From positions 37,745,187 through 37,809,186 of the forward strand of contig NC_088301.1 of assembly GCF_032854445.1 (NCBI RefSeq): 64,000 bases of DNA. The letters are read 5' to 3'. How positions within the stretch are numbered: the first letter of the stretch is position 1; each line of letters opens with the position of its first letter. A program made the position numbers and the translations under genes. The notes under the pieces were generated by a model, which made no database searches, was not told the DNA's origin, and was given only the letters and a program-made list of their open reading frames with translations. This document shows, piece by piece, positions 44,625 to 61,022 of the stretch. Origin of the DNA: Liolophura sinensis. Its lineage: Eukaryota; Mollusca; Polyplacophora; Chitonida; Chitonidae.

Positions 44625-47600
44625 ATGACAATGAGCATGCCACTGAAGAAACCAGGAAGGAAAAGGAAGCTTGATGAAGATGAGTCTGTCAATGTCCTCA
44701 TCAAGGCACCTTCAGGTAAACATGGGATTGGTGGAACCTGTGGTTTTTCAAAATACTAGTATTCTTTAAACACCAGATTTCAGAATGAAGATGTGAATAA
44801 AACATATCTGATGATTAGAAAAATTATGTTTGTAAACACGTTGCAGTTGTGTTGTAAACTTATATTTAAGTGATATTATTTTTAGTAAAGCATTTCTTCT
44901 TGACTGGTGAGGTCAAGGGTATCAAAGCCAGCTGCTTCTTTAGGAGGTTCAGATCCCTGGTGATAGTAAGTGGTTTGCCATAAAGCCTGACAGCTGTCAG
45001 CATAATAAAATGTGTAAAATATTCTAGAGCATGGCATAAAACATAAGACATGATTTAAGGGTAGAGAATAATTGCCCACTAGTCCCGATAAAATAACAGG
45101 AACATTCTACTGCATATGTGATAACGGCATCTAGTATTCATAGGTTATTAAACCCAATATGAGCTGATGTTGATGGGTTGTGTATTTGCATGCCACTGCA
45201 GAATAGAATCTATTCTATCTATTTAGTCATTCAGTAATATATCTAGTCATTCAATAATGTGTTTTATCATACACCAAACCTCAATCAATTACCTAGGGAG
45301 TAAAGTTTAGTTACTGAAAATGAAAATTTTACAAAAAAATTCATGATGGTAAAACTGATAAAGATAGAACTTTTTTATGAATGGCTCAAGAATGTATACA
45401 GAGAGAAAAGACAAGGTGCCATGACATAAGGATAATGTCACACTATAAATGTCAACATGTAATATTAAAGTGGCAGGATTGTCACAATGTTAAAAGATAT
45501 ATGTAGGCAAACATGGATTGTTTGGTAATAAATTGCTTTATGTATAAACCAAGGCGTTCAATTTTGCAGAAATCAATCTTTTGGATTTTGCTGAAAATCG
45601 AGCCAAAGAAATAAGAGACTTGTCACAATTGTGTGAGTCACTTGGTGGTGCAAAGAGGGTTTTCCAGACTCTGCCATGGCACATGAGGCGGCGAGCAATG
45701 AGTCACAATGTGAAAAGATTACCACGAAGGCTGCAGGAGCAAGCTGCTAAGGAAGTGAGTTTTATGATACGATTAAATAAAGTAGTAGACTATTGCAATT
45801 AACAGGTTTTTTCTTTTTTTTGCACCAGAATCCATGTTACGGTAAAAGTTTTCAGCAGTTTATGTATTGTTTGGCGTCTCTTTGGTAGACGTGTTCCCAA
45901 ATTCAAGTTTTATGAAAAGGTCATGTTATGCCCAGCAAAGAATCGCCTGATACAGGGAAAGTGTGTGTTGGTGCAGAACATGTCCATGTATCACTTTCTG
46001 GTTCTTAACAGAATGTTGCATGCATATTGGATCATTTGCATCAACCATATCTGTAGTCAAGTTCATGTTTTAACAGATTTGCAGTAAGTTGGATGTGACA
46101 CAGAAAGGATGAGATTACTAAGCCAGTGATCACTTTTTTTTTTCTTAACTGTTGAGAAAATTTTTTGTTTCCATAATACAGTATGAGTCGCTAGAGCAGA
46201 AAAAGTCGATATCCAAGAGACCAAGCCGAAGACATCGACGAAGGCCGAAGAATCTGCTGACAGAATATGCTCGCAGACAACGCAAACATGTCTGGCTAGA
46301 AACCCACATCTGGCATGCAAAGCGGTTCAAGATGGTAGATCTCTGGGGTTACAGAATCCCTCTACATCCTTGTGAGAAAAGTTTGCGTGCATCCTATAGA
46401 GCAATTGCCAGGCATTGCTTGCTTCAGGTATATATATTGAATGTACATATTAGATCTTGTTTGCCTGATAGCTTGTCTCTACTACTTTAGTGCAGCAGCT
46501 GAATTTTTAGTGCCCAAGGTAATTAAAAGTTTATGGTCAGACCTGTTATGGTATAGAGGAATGTGGGTGATGGTATGTATGTTTGTATGTTGACCTAGCT
46601 CTGGGGTTGGCGGTGTTTCAAACTTATCTTCCACATTAAGCGCTCTGAATCATTACATTCACTTACCTGGAACTTGATCCTGTTGCCTGCACTGTTCTCA
46701 AAGTGTTGCAATGAAACAGATCTCCTGCTGTCTTAAATTGTGAATTCATAACACCTCACTATCAGGAATAAAGTTCTTAACATTACAGTTAACGCAAATG
46801 TAACAGAGGCATCCACTTGGGACGAAATCATAACTTCACAAACCATCATTTATGAATCATGTAACCACGTTGCCTGGGTGGACTTCTCTGCTCTGTCCAG
46901 AATTAAGATCATCTCTTTTGCACAATAGTTGCTTATAATTCCTTCTGTTCAAATGTTATTAGAACACAAATTAGAAGTTAGAACTCCCAAACAAGTTGTC
47001 TATTGCCCTTTTAGTAGTGTAATCATTTCACAAGTTTGTCTTTTTCCGAGAGATGTTGAGTAGGGCCTACCCTATTGAAAATGGCAGTTGGTGAAATTTG
47101 ACTTCCTGTTGACATGTTAATTTTTGTTAACTGTGAAGTTATAGCATAATTTTGCTATATTATATGCTGTTGGCCAAGGCTTCCATTCCTCTGATGGTAA
47201 TTGCGTCAAATCTATTATCCAAATTCTATTATCTATTGGCCGACAGCATACAATATTGCAGAATTCTAGGTTCAAAAATGAATTGTGATGGAGTTTGATA
47301 TCATTTACAGTCAGGTATGAACCTGAATGCTACTTAATGAACATCATCTTAGACCAATACCTCCCTGCTATTTTGTGTTATATGTTTTTATATTTATTAA
47401 TATATAACTTTCCAAATATGTTTTTCAGGATGTGTCATTTTTGTGTTGCATCGAAGTAAAAGGATCTGAAGAGCTCATTCTGTACGGACTAAGTCATGTG
47501 ACAAGTCCAAAAACGGGTAGGTGTAACAACAACTCTAGATTTCCCTGACCTATATAGCTCAGAAAGGGGAGGGGGGGATTTGCCTGAAAAAAAGAAAAGT

Positions 47601-50600
47601 GTTATTACTTTTTGACCATTTGGCTAAGGAGTGTTGTTTTAGTGGTCAGTGTCTTTCCATCCATGCATATCTACATTTATGTAAGTTATCCTCAATTTCC
47701 TTTTCAGTTCTCTTCTCTCCCAATGAATGCTTGTAGCCAGGCTTACCAAACTTACATGTACAGTAGTCTGTGCACTGTAATCATAGAACTTTGTTAATGA
47801 ACAAGATATGGCATGAAATCATTATGAATCATTTGTTTACAAATGAACAAACTTTTGGTTAGGCAAACATGAATTGGACATTTTGTTCTTCTTCTGTTGT
47901 AGGGAAAACATTTGCTGCGCATGCCTGTCTCAGTGGGTCAAGAGAAGGCCATACAATAATGTATTCATACCAGAAGTATCCATATGATGCAATTGGACCT
48001 GTGCAGTTCATCTGGAAACCAAAGGAACAATCAAGCAACTGTGGGCCAGGGGAGATGGAGAGGCGATTATGGATTTGGTGCCACCCACTGTGTTATAAGC
48101 AGGTGTGGCAAGAGCTTTGTTGCACCTTTTCAATGCCTGAAGCAGATGAAATTCAGATGCAAACTTCAGAACAAGAAATGGATAACAGTATGAGAGCTGT
48201 ATTAAAAAACCTCAACGTCACAAATGGCTCAGTAACTTTGTCCTCATTAAAAGACACTCTTGTGCGCTTCAGACTATGGGGTCCTCTGTCACAGTCAGTA
48301 TTGTCAGACTTGTTTAAGGAGCCAGTTGTTAAGACAGACCCAAACTGTTCAGAATATTGGTGGAAGAAGTACTATGAGGAACATCAAGTAGAAGTTCACC
48401 AGCATCAATGGCGCACATGGAATTCACTAAAAATGTGCCAGTCTCCCTCTGAGGTACCTCCCCACTGTGTAGTTGGGCTGACAGTAAGAGACCCCAGAAT
48501 TTTTTTGCCACCCAAGAAAACCAAAGCAACCCAAGAAACGGATGATGAAAGACTGAAAGATCCTTTTAACGAGAATAAGGGTAGGTTGATTTGTCATGTA
48601 ACAGTGGATAAATTGTTATTAATCAGCAAGCAAGATGTTGTGATACCATCCTGTATCTTCATGCAAAAAAAATGGTTTTCTAAATTAAATTTTATAGTCA
48701 TGGTTTTAGTGTGAAGTCAGTCATTAAACTATATTATTCAGTTTCAAGGATTTCAAGAAATTAAAAATACTTTGCATAGAATTTAACAAAATAAAGACGA
48801 TATGCAACAGATTGTTCAGAAAAAATGTGTACACTTACCAAATCAAACTTCCTTTATAAAATATTTTCCCAATGTAACCTGACCCTAATAGGCCAGTAGG
48901 AATTTCTGCTTGTTTCATTCTCTTTTTTTTTTTTTTTTTTTTGTTTATATTTTTTTATTCTGGCTCAAGGCAAAGTAGGGATTTTAGTAGAATTTAACTC
49001 TGAGGTGAAAATAAAATTTCTCCAAAAACTTGGATAAGTTTTGGGATATTGAGTAAGGTTATGCCCAACAAACAAATACTTCATGATGGCCAAGGGGCCC
49101 ATTCTTTCTCCCATTCCACTTAAAATTGTCTGACAAAGTGATGCTAGTTTTACAGTTGTCAATCTTCCATGCAGTTAGATCTTTGGTACACCTCAAGTCT
49201 TCATTTACTCATGCTGTGATCCTTTATAAGTGAATATAAAATACATGCATTTACGATAAACAGGCAGCATTGAAGCTTCGGTTCTCCCTCCATGTAGTGC
49301 TCTTTCACCTCTGTGGGATGAAGACATCCGGAAATCTACTGGTCAGAAGTTGACAGAGCATGAGGTTAATAAGAGGAGGTCTGATCACCCCATAAATGGT
49401 GAGTGGAAAAGTACATCAATTTTGACTGCATTAGCATGGATGGAGTGCTTTGTGATTAGACTTGGCTGTGAGTTGTTCTTATCTTCTGTTGACTAACGTA
49501 CAGCCATGTTTTTTCCCACGCTCTTGTTTGTGGGGCCTTGGTCTTACCTTAAGGTCAGTGATGGATGAGTGGCAATTTACGAAGTGTACAGTTCATTGAA
49601 AAACCATTCTTCTACCAATATGGTGTGCAAATATGTATACCATGGGAATTTGCCAAGGGATGGTGGTTTACTCAACCCATAAAACTGACTGCCGTGGTTT
49701 AAGTGAAGAATTGTTTAGCATGGAGTTGGGCAGCAATCAAATAAACACAGCCAAGTTTGATTCAAGATCTGTTAAATTTGCTGTGGCTTTACGCAGGCTC
49801 TGCCAACCTTCGTCTGGGCATACACATGTAATTGCCTTTAGACTGTTGATATGTAGATGGAAACGAAGTGTTTCCTCATATGTGGAAGTGGAATCTTCTG
49901 CAAGTAGGTTCCCTCTTTTGTTTGAAGTTCTGATAATGCTATGCACATTTGACCTCTTTGTCAGTCAAACTTTTTTTATTATTTGTTTTATTATTTATCA
50001 CATTCATATTTCCTTGTTTGACAGGAAATTTGTTGCAGTTGGGAGATGAAGAATCGCGGATTCCAGTAATTATAATTCAGCGCCCTGGAGAGCAAGGGAG
50101 ACAACCGAGTCAGATGAACAAAGGAGCTCTGCAAAACCAAGGTAGTGTTTGTGTGGGATTCGGAAATGGATGGGACATGATCCTTCCTTCTGGTTGGGGC
50201 ATGGCATTCTGGATAGCCCTTGTTTATCGTGGAGCTCGTGTTGGAGGATGCAGAGAGGCAGAAAGTGTCCAGAAAGAAGTTGGAGAGCTGTATTTTCCAT
50301 CAGACTTTCCAGACACCTCATCATGTAAGCAAGAGGATGAGTCTGTGAAGAAGGAGCTTACAGACAAGCATGGCCGCTACCCTCCAGCAAAACGACCAAA
50401 TTTTGTGAAGTTTGGTGTTGTTGAGCCTTTCACATGCCCTTGGCAAAGACTTGTAGACGAGTGGGCTGAAGGTTGTACAGAATCAGAATCGTCTGATAAT
50501 GCTAATGAAGGATCAGCTGAAGGTTCCAAGACAGTGTTTTATGTTCTTCGTGATAAATCCATGTTAAAACAGCTAATTTCCCATATTTGGAGTAGGTCAC

Positions 50601-51070
50601 TAGATGTAAATTGCTTGCCAGAGGATATGTTGAAAGTGCTGAGGAATGCTGTTGTAGCTGTTAATGTAATGATGCACAAAAGAGGTACTCCAACAAAATT
50701 TGCTGCAATCTGTTTGCCTAATGAAGATGATTTGAAAAGTCTTCAAGCAGATCCCAGATATGGTGGTCCAAAGGAGCCATTGCACAAAGATCCTCTTACA
50801 GATAGAAAGTCCAAGAAAAAGGGCAAACACAGCAAGATTACAAAGTCGGAAATTTGTCCTAATCTTGGATTTCCAGGAACTCTGAAAGAGTCTTCTAGTA
50901 GGTTAATAATAGGCTTTCTAACCAAAGGTGGATTTTCACTATGTCATGGGTCTGGCTCGGGAGTGGGATTTTGTTCAGGCCTTGGCCTTCTTCACATCAA
51001 ACCTCCTTTTCTGTGTCTGATCAGAGCCCATAATTCTTTACAGTATTGGTTTGCAAATATTGAGACATGA
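44625..51070 (+). CDS. POP1: POP1, large protein subunit of RNase P and RNase MRP
   Basis: Seven exons: 44625-44715, 45570-45754, 46182-46427, 47429-47516, 47903-48580, 49264-49398, 50025-51070. They join in frame to 822 aa (human 1024). POP1 is the scaffold that holds the RNA and other proteins of the nuclear ribonucleases which trim pre-tRNA 5' ends and process pre-rRNA. The basic start P-G-R-K-R-K-L fits a nuclear signal. The N-terminal POP1 domain is marked by [16 protein letters not shown] (residues about 62-77) and [12 protein letters not shown]. The middle has G-P-V-Q-F-I-W-K and L-W-I-W-C-H-P. The POPLD domain in the last exon has [10 protein letters not shown] and Y-R-G-A-R-V-G-G, and [10 protein letters not shown] follows. 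The last residues L-Q-Y-W-F-A-N-I match the family end. The chosen ATG follows an acceptor; an in-frame ATG at 44574 is possible. Confidence 0.95.
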
Positions 51071-52726
51071 GTAGTAATACATAATAGGTGTTAAATTTTT
51101 TTTTTGCCTTTACCATCAGTCCCCGAGTTTTCTGTAAGTCTTATAGGTCATACTGTAGGCAACACAGTTTGTCATTAAATACACTGGAGTTCTGTCAGGT
51201 GCTTGGATTGAAGGAAAAATTGACCATTTAAGCTGTGTCGATGTTTATAGTCTGACCTGCATACAGAAAATACTGTGAAATTAATTTTTGTTTTCTTCAA
51301 GATCACTCCTTGTAGCAAATTTACAGTTTCCAAATATCCAACATCTCAGTGCAAGAAATAGCCTTGGCTAGTTGAACACTTTCTGTTGTTATGCTTGTGT
51401 GGTTTACCCCCCCCCAAGCGCAGATTCTCCTGTATAAAACAGCTGAATTCTGGAGAATCCATTTCCTGCCTTTCATTTGCAGGGAATCCACAATAAAGGC
51501 TGATATTCCTGCAGCTCAATCGGTCCTTTTACTGACTCGCAATCATTTTCACCATCCTAAAATACCCAGTGGGAGGGTGGTAGACTCAAGCTCAAGTCAC
51601 CCTAGATTCATGCCTTACTACTTGCTTCACCTTTCTCTCATGCGTTGTATATTGGCAAGTTCTGTGGTTTTAGCTAGTTCTATGTTTTTAGCCAATAAAA
51701 TAATCAAGTACTTCATGCACCATCCAGAACCTTGTGGCTGTCACGGCTCTGCTTAGGAAAAATACAATGAATGACCATAGTGTTTCGATCTACATATTGG
51801 ATTACCAGACAGTTCTTGGAGTCAAGAATGACTATAGGTCAATCAGAAGAGTTAATGAATAGGCTTTTTTCAGTTTTATTGTGAAAATGAGAGATAGACA
51901 AGAGATTCTCTGAAAATCCAGCAGTTTTTTATATTTGTGTCTGTGCTGTCCATCCAGTATAACATCAGAAAGTGTTGTCCAGACTTATTCTGTGAATTAT
52001 TCCGCCATATCGTGCCAAATCCTGGTCAGCTTACTGATGTTATTCCTTGAAGGAAATGAGTCAACAAGAAATGTAAATACCGGGTGTCAGAAAAGTTGAA
52101 TTAGAGCTTATTGTTCTTTGGTAATACACTATTGTATGGCTTGCTGACTAATGTGCAAGTCGAACATTAAATTAATTTGTAATTTTCTAATGATTCGAGG
52201 TTGTTTTATTCATGTCCTGTCTTTATATGTCATAGGCCTATTCAGTATTTTTTCCCATCAATGTTCAATACTTACAGGATAAAAGTGTCCTTAGCATATC
52301 CATCTGACCACAAACAATTGATTTCAAGATATGCTGAAAAATCTGGATCCGTGGGTAAACATGTCATTGACAGATTCTGTTAATTTGAAAAGCTGGACAT
52401 TGTTGTAAATAAAGCAGGTTGACTGCAAGATCCTTCGGGTCCTCTTATACTAGAGAGACCGACCACCAAGAAAATGTTGTGAAAAGGCTCTAAGGTGAAG
52501 TTGAAGATTGGCAGTATTTATTCAGGTGAGCCACAGTATTCAAGGCAGATCATGGAATCAATGTCCTCGTGAGTATTATGTAAAAAAAAAAACATTTATT
52601 TGAAGAAAGTTGTCTGTAATACCAAACTCTAGGCCAATTTTCCCACTTCCAGAATAATTTTTTCACTCTAATTGAAATTAGAGTTTCAAAGCATTCCAAA
52701 GGAAAGCTGCAAACTGATTTACGTAT
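51071..52726. other. POP1 3' UTR and spacer
   Basis: AATAAA hexamers at 51694-51699 and 52408-52413 could end the POP1 transcript. A 121-codon open frame (51391-51756) has no known motif and probably lies in the 3' UTR. Confidence 0.4.
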
Positions 52727-52942
52727 TTGATTGGTGTTTTATGTACTCAAGAATATTTTACTTTTACTAAGGCGATCAGCATTATGGTGGGAGGAAACTG
52801 GGCAAATCCGGGAAGACCTTTCCACTGACTGGATAGGAAGCCAGCATGGGTGAGATTTGAACTTGGAGCAATCGCATTGTGGAGAGGCTACAGAGTCATT
52901 GTTCTGCACTGGCATGCTAACCACTCAGCCTGGGACGCCAAA
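52727..52942 (-). repeat. tRNA-derived SINE
   Basis: Same family as 38000-38270. The minus-strand head GGCTGAGTGGTTAGCATGCC is at the right, AAGTTCAAATCTC is the box B-like part, then the body CAGTTTCCTCCCACCATAAT. The tail contains TAAAACACCAATCAAATACG. Confidence 0.75.
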
Positions 52943-52997
52943 AGCTGCAAACCTTGTGAGCCTTCGATTTGTCCTGTTCTTCTGTTTAGAATATTAT

Positions 52998-53190
52998 TTG
53001 ATTGGTGTTTAACACCATACGAATGAGTATTATTTTACTAATACAACAGTGGCCAGCATTATGGTGGGAGGAAATTGGGCAAAGACAAGGGGAACCCACC
53101 TACCGCTGGAGAGGAAGCTAGCCTACTCTGAACTTTAACTCGCATTGGTGAGGGGCTCCTGGTTCATTGTGCCATGCTGGCATGCTTACA
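52998..53190 (-). repeat. tRNA-derived SINE, adjacent copy
   Basis: A second copy in the same orientation only about 55 bases from the first, with AAACACCAATCAAAT tail, AATTTCCTCCCACCATAATG body and AGCCCCTCACCAATGCGAGT. The tRNA-like head is cut at CATGCCAGCATGG. Confidence 0.7.
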
Positions 53191-53192
53191 AC

Positions 53193-53800
53193 CTATTGAA
53201 ACATATATCTTCTGACAATTTCCTCCACTTGATTTGAGCCATTCTGCTTCTCGAAACAATTCCGACCCTTCCAAAACAAAGCTGGATGAGATGGAAGAGA
53301 TTCCATAAGATTTTCTCCCAAATCAACTAAGCCAACTTGATTCAGTGAAGTCGATGACATCCACATATGCCAACATAGCCACTCTTCCACAGGCACTTAC
53401 ATGCACTCTTAGAGTGTATACAAGCCTTCCTTTAGAATTAAGCAGCATTTGGTCGGTCTGGTCTGTGATCACATTCCCAAAGTAATATGAAGAAATGTAA
53501 TCAAAACTCTACCTTTGAGGTTTCGCACAACCTGACTCATAAGTCTAAACAGTTCATGCACAACGGCTGGGTATTTCATTTTGTCAAGCTCCAAGGCTGT
53601 ATTCCAAGAAACGTTTCCTGTTATTCTCTTTATTGTACTAGTTAATGACACAGATACAGGTCTGCTGCAATATCCTCTAATAAACTTTCACCAATGGAAT
53701 CCTTAATAAGGGGCCTAGGCAAGTGCCCTCCCGAAGGTGAGGCCATATCCTAATTCACCAGACTTTTCATGATTTACCAGAAACATGTTTCTTCACAGAA
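53193..53800 (-). other. Open stretches of unknown origin
   Basis: Two minus-strand open frames (53651-53469 and 53396-53193) lie in line and may be pieces of one decayed coding sequence. The first contains W-N-T-A-L-E-L-D-K-M-K-Y and ends near a GTAGAG donor-like site; the second has L-F-W-K-G-R-N-C-F. I recognise no domain. They could be a fragment of a mobile element next to the SINE pair, or an unrecognised exon. Confidence 0.25.
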
Positions 53801-54403
53801 TTCTTACAATGAGCAACACCGACAGAAATGTATACATTCTGGGGAGTATCTTTTTTTTTCTTTTTCACCTTCTTATTTTGTTGGAATTTATTTTATCATC
53901 CTCGTTCCCAGGAATTACACTATAAACTACTGGCATGAGGTATGCAATTGGCTGCACAGCAAGCAAGTGGGACTTCTGCATCAAAAGTCTCTTGGTGCCA
54001 AATGCTGGACGTGTTCCTCTCTGTGGTTTCATGCACGAAGTCACCGAGGTACTGGCAATGTAACATGTCCCATTTCAGCATTTTCCTGGTATCCCATTGT
54101 TTATATAACTCAAAGAAAGGTGCAAAGAAGCTTGATATTTTACCTTTTTTTTTTTTTTTTTTTTTGAGTGGACATATAGGTAACAATCTAGTTTCAACAC
54201 TGCTTACTGTTAAACAGCACCACCAATAAAACAGATAATCTTAATAAATAATGCAAATATACTTATTTAGGCATTTGTTAAACAAGCAAAGAAAAAGGTG
54301 CGAATTACACTGCTTACAGTTTACTTTGTACATATTTTGTGAACTAAATGTAATATTTCGTACAACGGTTTCCTCTTTGGGTTTCCACTAATCTGTTTAT
54401 CTT

Positions 54404-54563
54404 TTAAAAGGATACGGAATCAACACCGATTCGTTGACAGTGGAGACAGGGTTTCCTGCGTCAAACCTTTCAGCTTTGGTTACACTTGAATAAATCTGTC
54501 GTACATAAAATCCAGCTATCTCTCTCATACCAGCCAATCAGAATCAATTCTGTATCCCTTTAA
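54404..54563. mobile_element. TTAA-flanked MITE, copy 1
   Basis: The left end TTAAAAGGATACGGAATCAA and right end (reverse of TTAAAGGGATACAGAATTGA) form imperfect inverted repeats of about 33 bp, with inner CCGATTCG / CAATCAGAATC parts. TTAA is present at both ends. Total is about 160 bp. TTAA targets are typical of piggyBac-type and Kolobok-type elements. Confidence 0.65.
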
Positions 54564-54599
54564 CGCATTTAGCCCTGAATGTGTGTTACATTACATGCT

Positions 54600-56237
54600 T
54601 GATGTGTGCTGACATGCAATTACATGGGTTGTCACAGATTATTTCACCTCATCTAGAGAGAGAAGATATACTTTAGTCTATCCATACAGGTATGTTCATT
54701 TCCTTCCACATGTTTAGATTCCAGGAATACTGAAGTATACATCATCTTCGGTGTTATACAAACAAGACATACCCGTATCTCTGCGGGTATGTATATATGT
54801 GGTGAGAAATTCAGACTTCTATTTTGATGAGTTCAAGACATAAGACAATGATATACATGTAAAACCAGTCAATAGTCGTGAGAAAAAAATATTTTCACCA
54901 GTGTTCCATAACCCAAGAAAGGAATAAATAAAAGCAAGTAGCACTTATTGAAATAAGCCTGACATTCCCATTGAAGAATATATTTAGCAAGATTTCTCAT
55001 TTCCAATGTTTCTCCTGTTTTCCCCATCAATCTCAGGGGGAGTCACAAATACTCCTTGACTGCACCTTGCAGCATTCCAGTCTTAAGTGCTGTCTCACTT
55101 AAATGACATGCAAAAATGCCATTCAGGACACCTTACCTAGACACTGAGCTGACATTTACTTGCTTTATGCTAGTTGCACATTTCTTACTACAGATATTTA
55201 TAGTGAATATAGTATTTATAGTATTTTTTATAGTATTTATGCGAAAGTGAAGATGATTCTGTTCAATAAAAGTACAATATTTTGGGCAACCAAAGTAGCC
55301 TGGCTCTATTAGCACTTCAGTGTCTGGAACACATCTTGCATTTGCTTCAACACAGCACACGTAATATATACCTGTTCAAATTCAATATATACTGATATTA
55401 GTCACTTTAAACAATTTTCAAAATTAAATCTTGAACAGAAATAAAAACTCATACCAAAGGAAAATACATAAAATCACACCTATGTTACACTGTACATGAA
55501 GTAACAAAAGCATACTCATAAATGTAATACAAGTTGATCACAGTAAAGCCCACTGAATGATTCCAATGATGCGATACTAAACAAGAAGGTGAACCTGGCT
55601 GGAAACGTCAGTAAAACTGAGGTATCAAAACATTCTGAAAGCACCAGGTTTACCTTCATGTAATTCATCCACAGCCAGATTAAAATAAATCACCTCTATA
55701 ATCATAATAATCTTAGGAAAGGGTGAATGAAAGCTACTCACTGCTTAAGGTCACCAAAGGGCTGTGGATGGTGACAGAAACCCTTTGTACAATACGCAAT
55801 ACAAATGAAAACCTAGTTTACATTACATGTTTCTGAATTATAAAGTACATGTATAATCGTCAGAAACACATGCAGAAAAATATCCCTAAATGAGCAAAGG
55901 AGGAGAGATGGCAATGGTGACTGATCACCCACTGATACAAATTACATTTTACTGGTGAATTACTAGTATCGCAGGTAATTGCAGGTGAACTAAAAAACTG
56001 ATGGTGTGTACCCTAAAGTGCCCGTTGTTCATATAATGCCATTCAATGATACAAAAAGTAACAATTCACGAATGCTGGTATCACCTACATGTACATGTAT
56101 GTATGTCATTCAATATTAGTTAGTCTCACATGCCCAAACATTCATTGTGCTCAAATCTCAAATATGTCTAAAAGGCTCATGAGCTACTCCATTTAAATAA
56201 AAATGATGAATTAACTATAACCGAGAAGGGGCTGTTA
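54600..56237. other. Spacer downstream of the thioesterase gene
   Basis: AT-rich, with no supported exon. It should contain the 3' UTR of the minus-strand thioesterase gene at its right end. Confidence 0.4.

Positions 56238-61022
<4,785 letters not shown>

Noticed and set aside
49633-50049. 138-codon open frame inside POP1
   Set aside because: Overlaps a POP1 intron and exon start in another frame; shadow.
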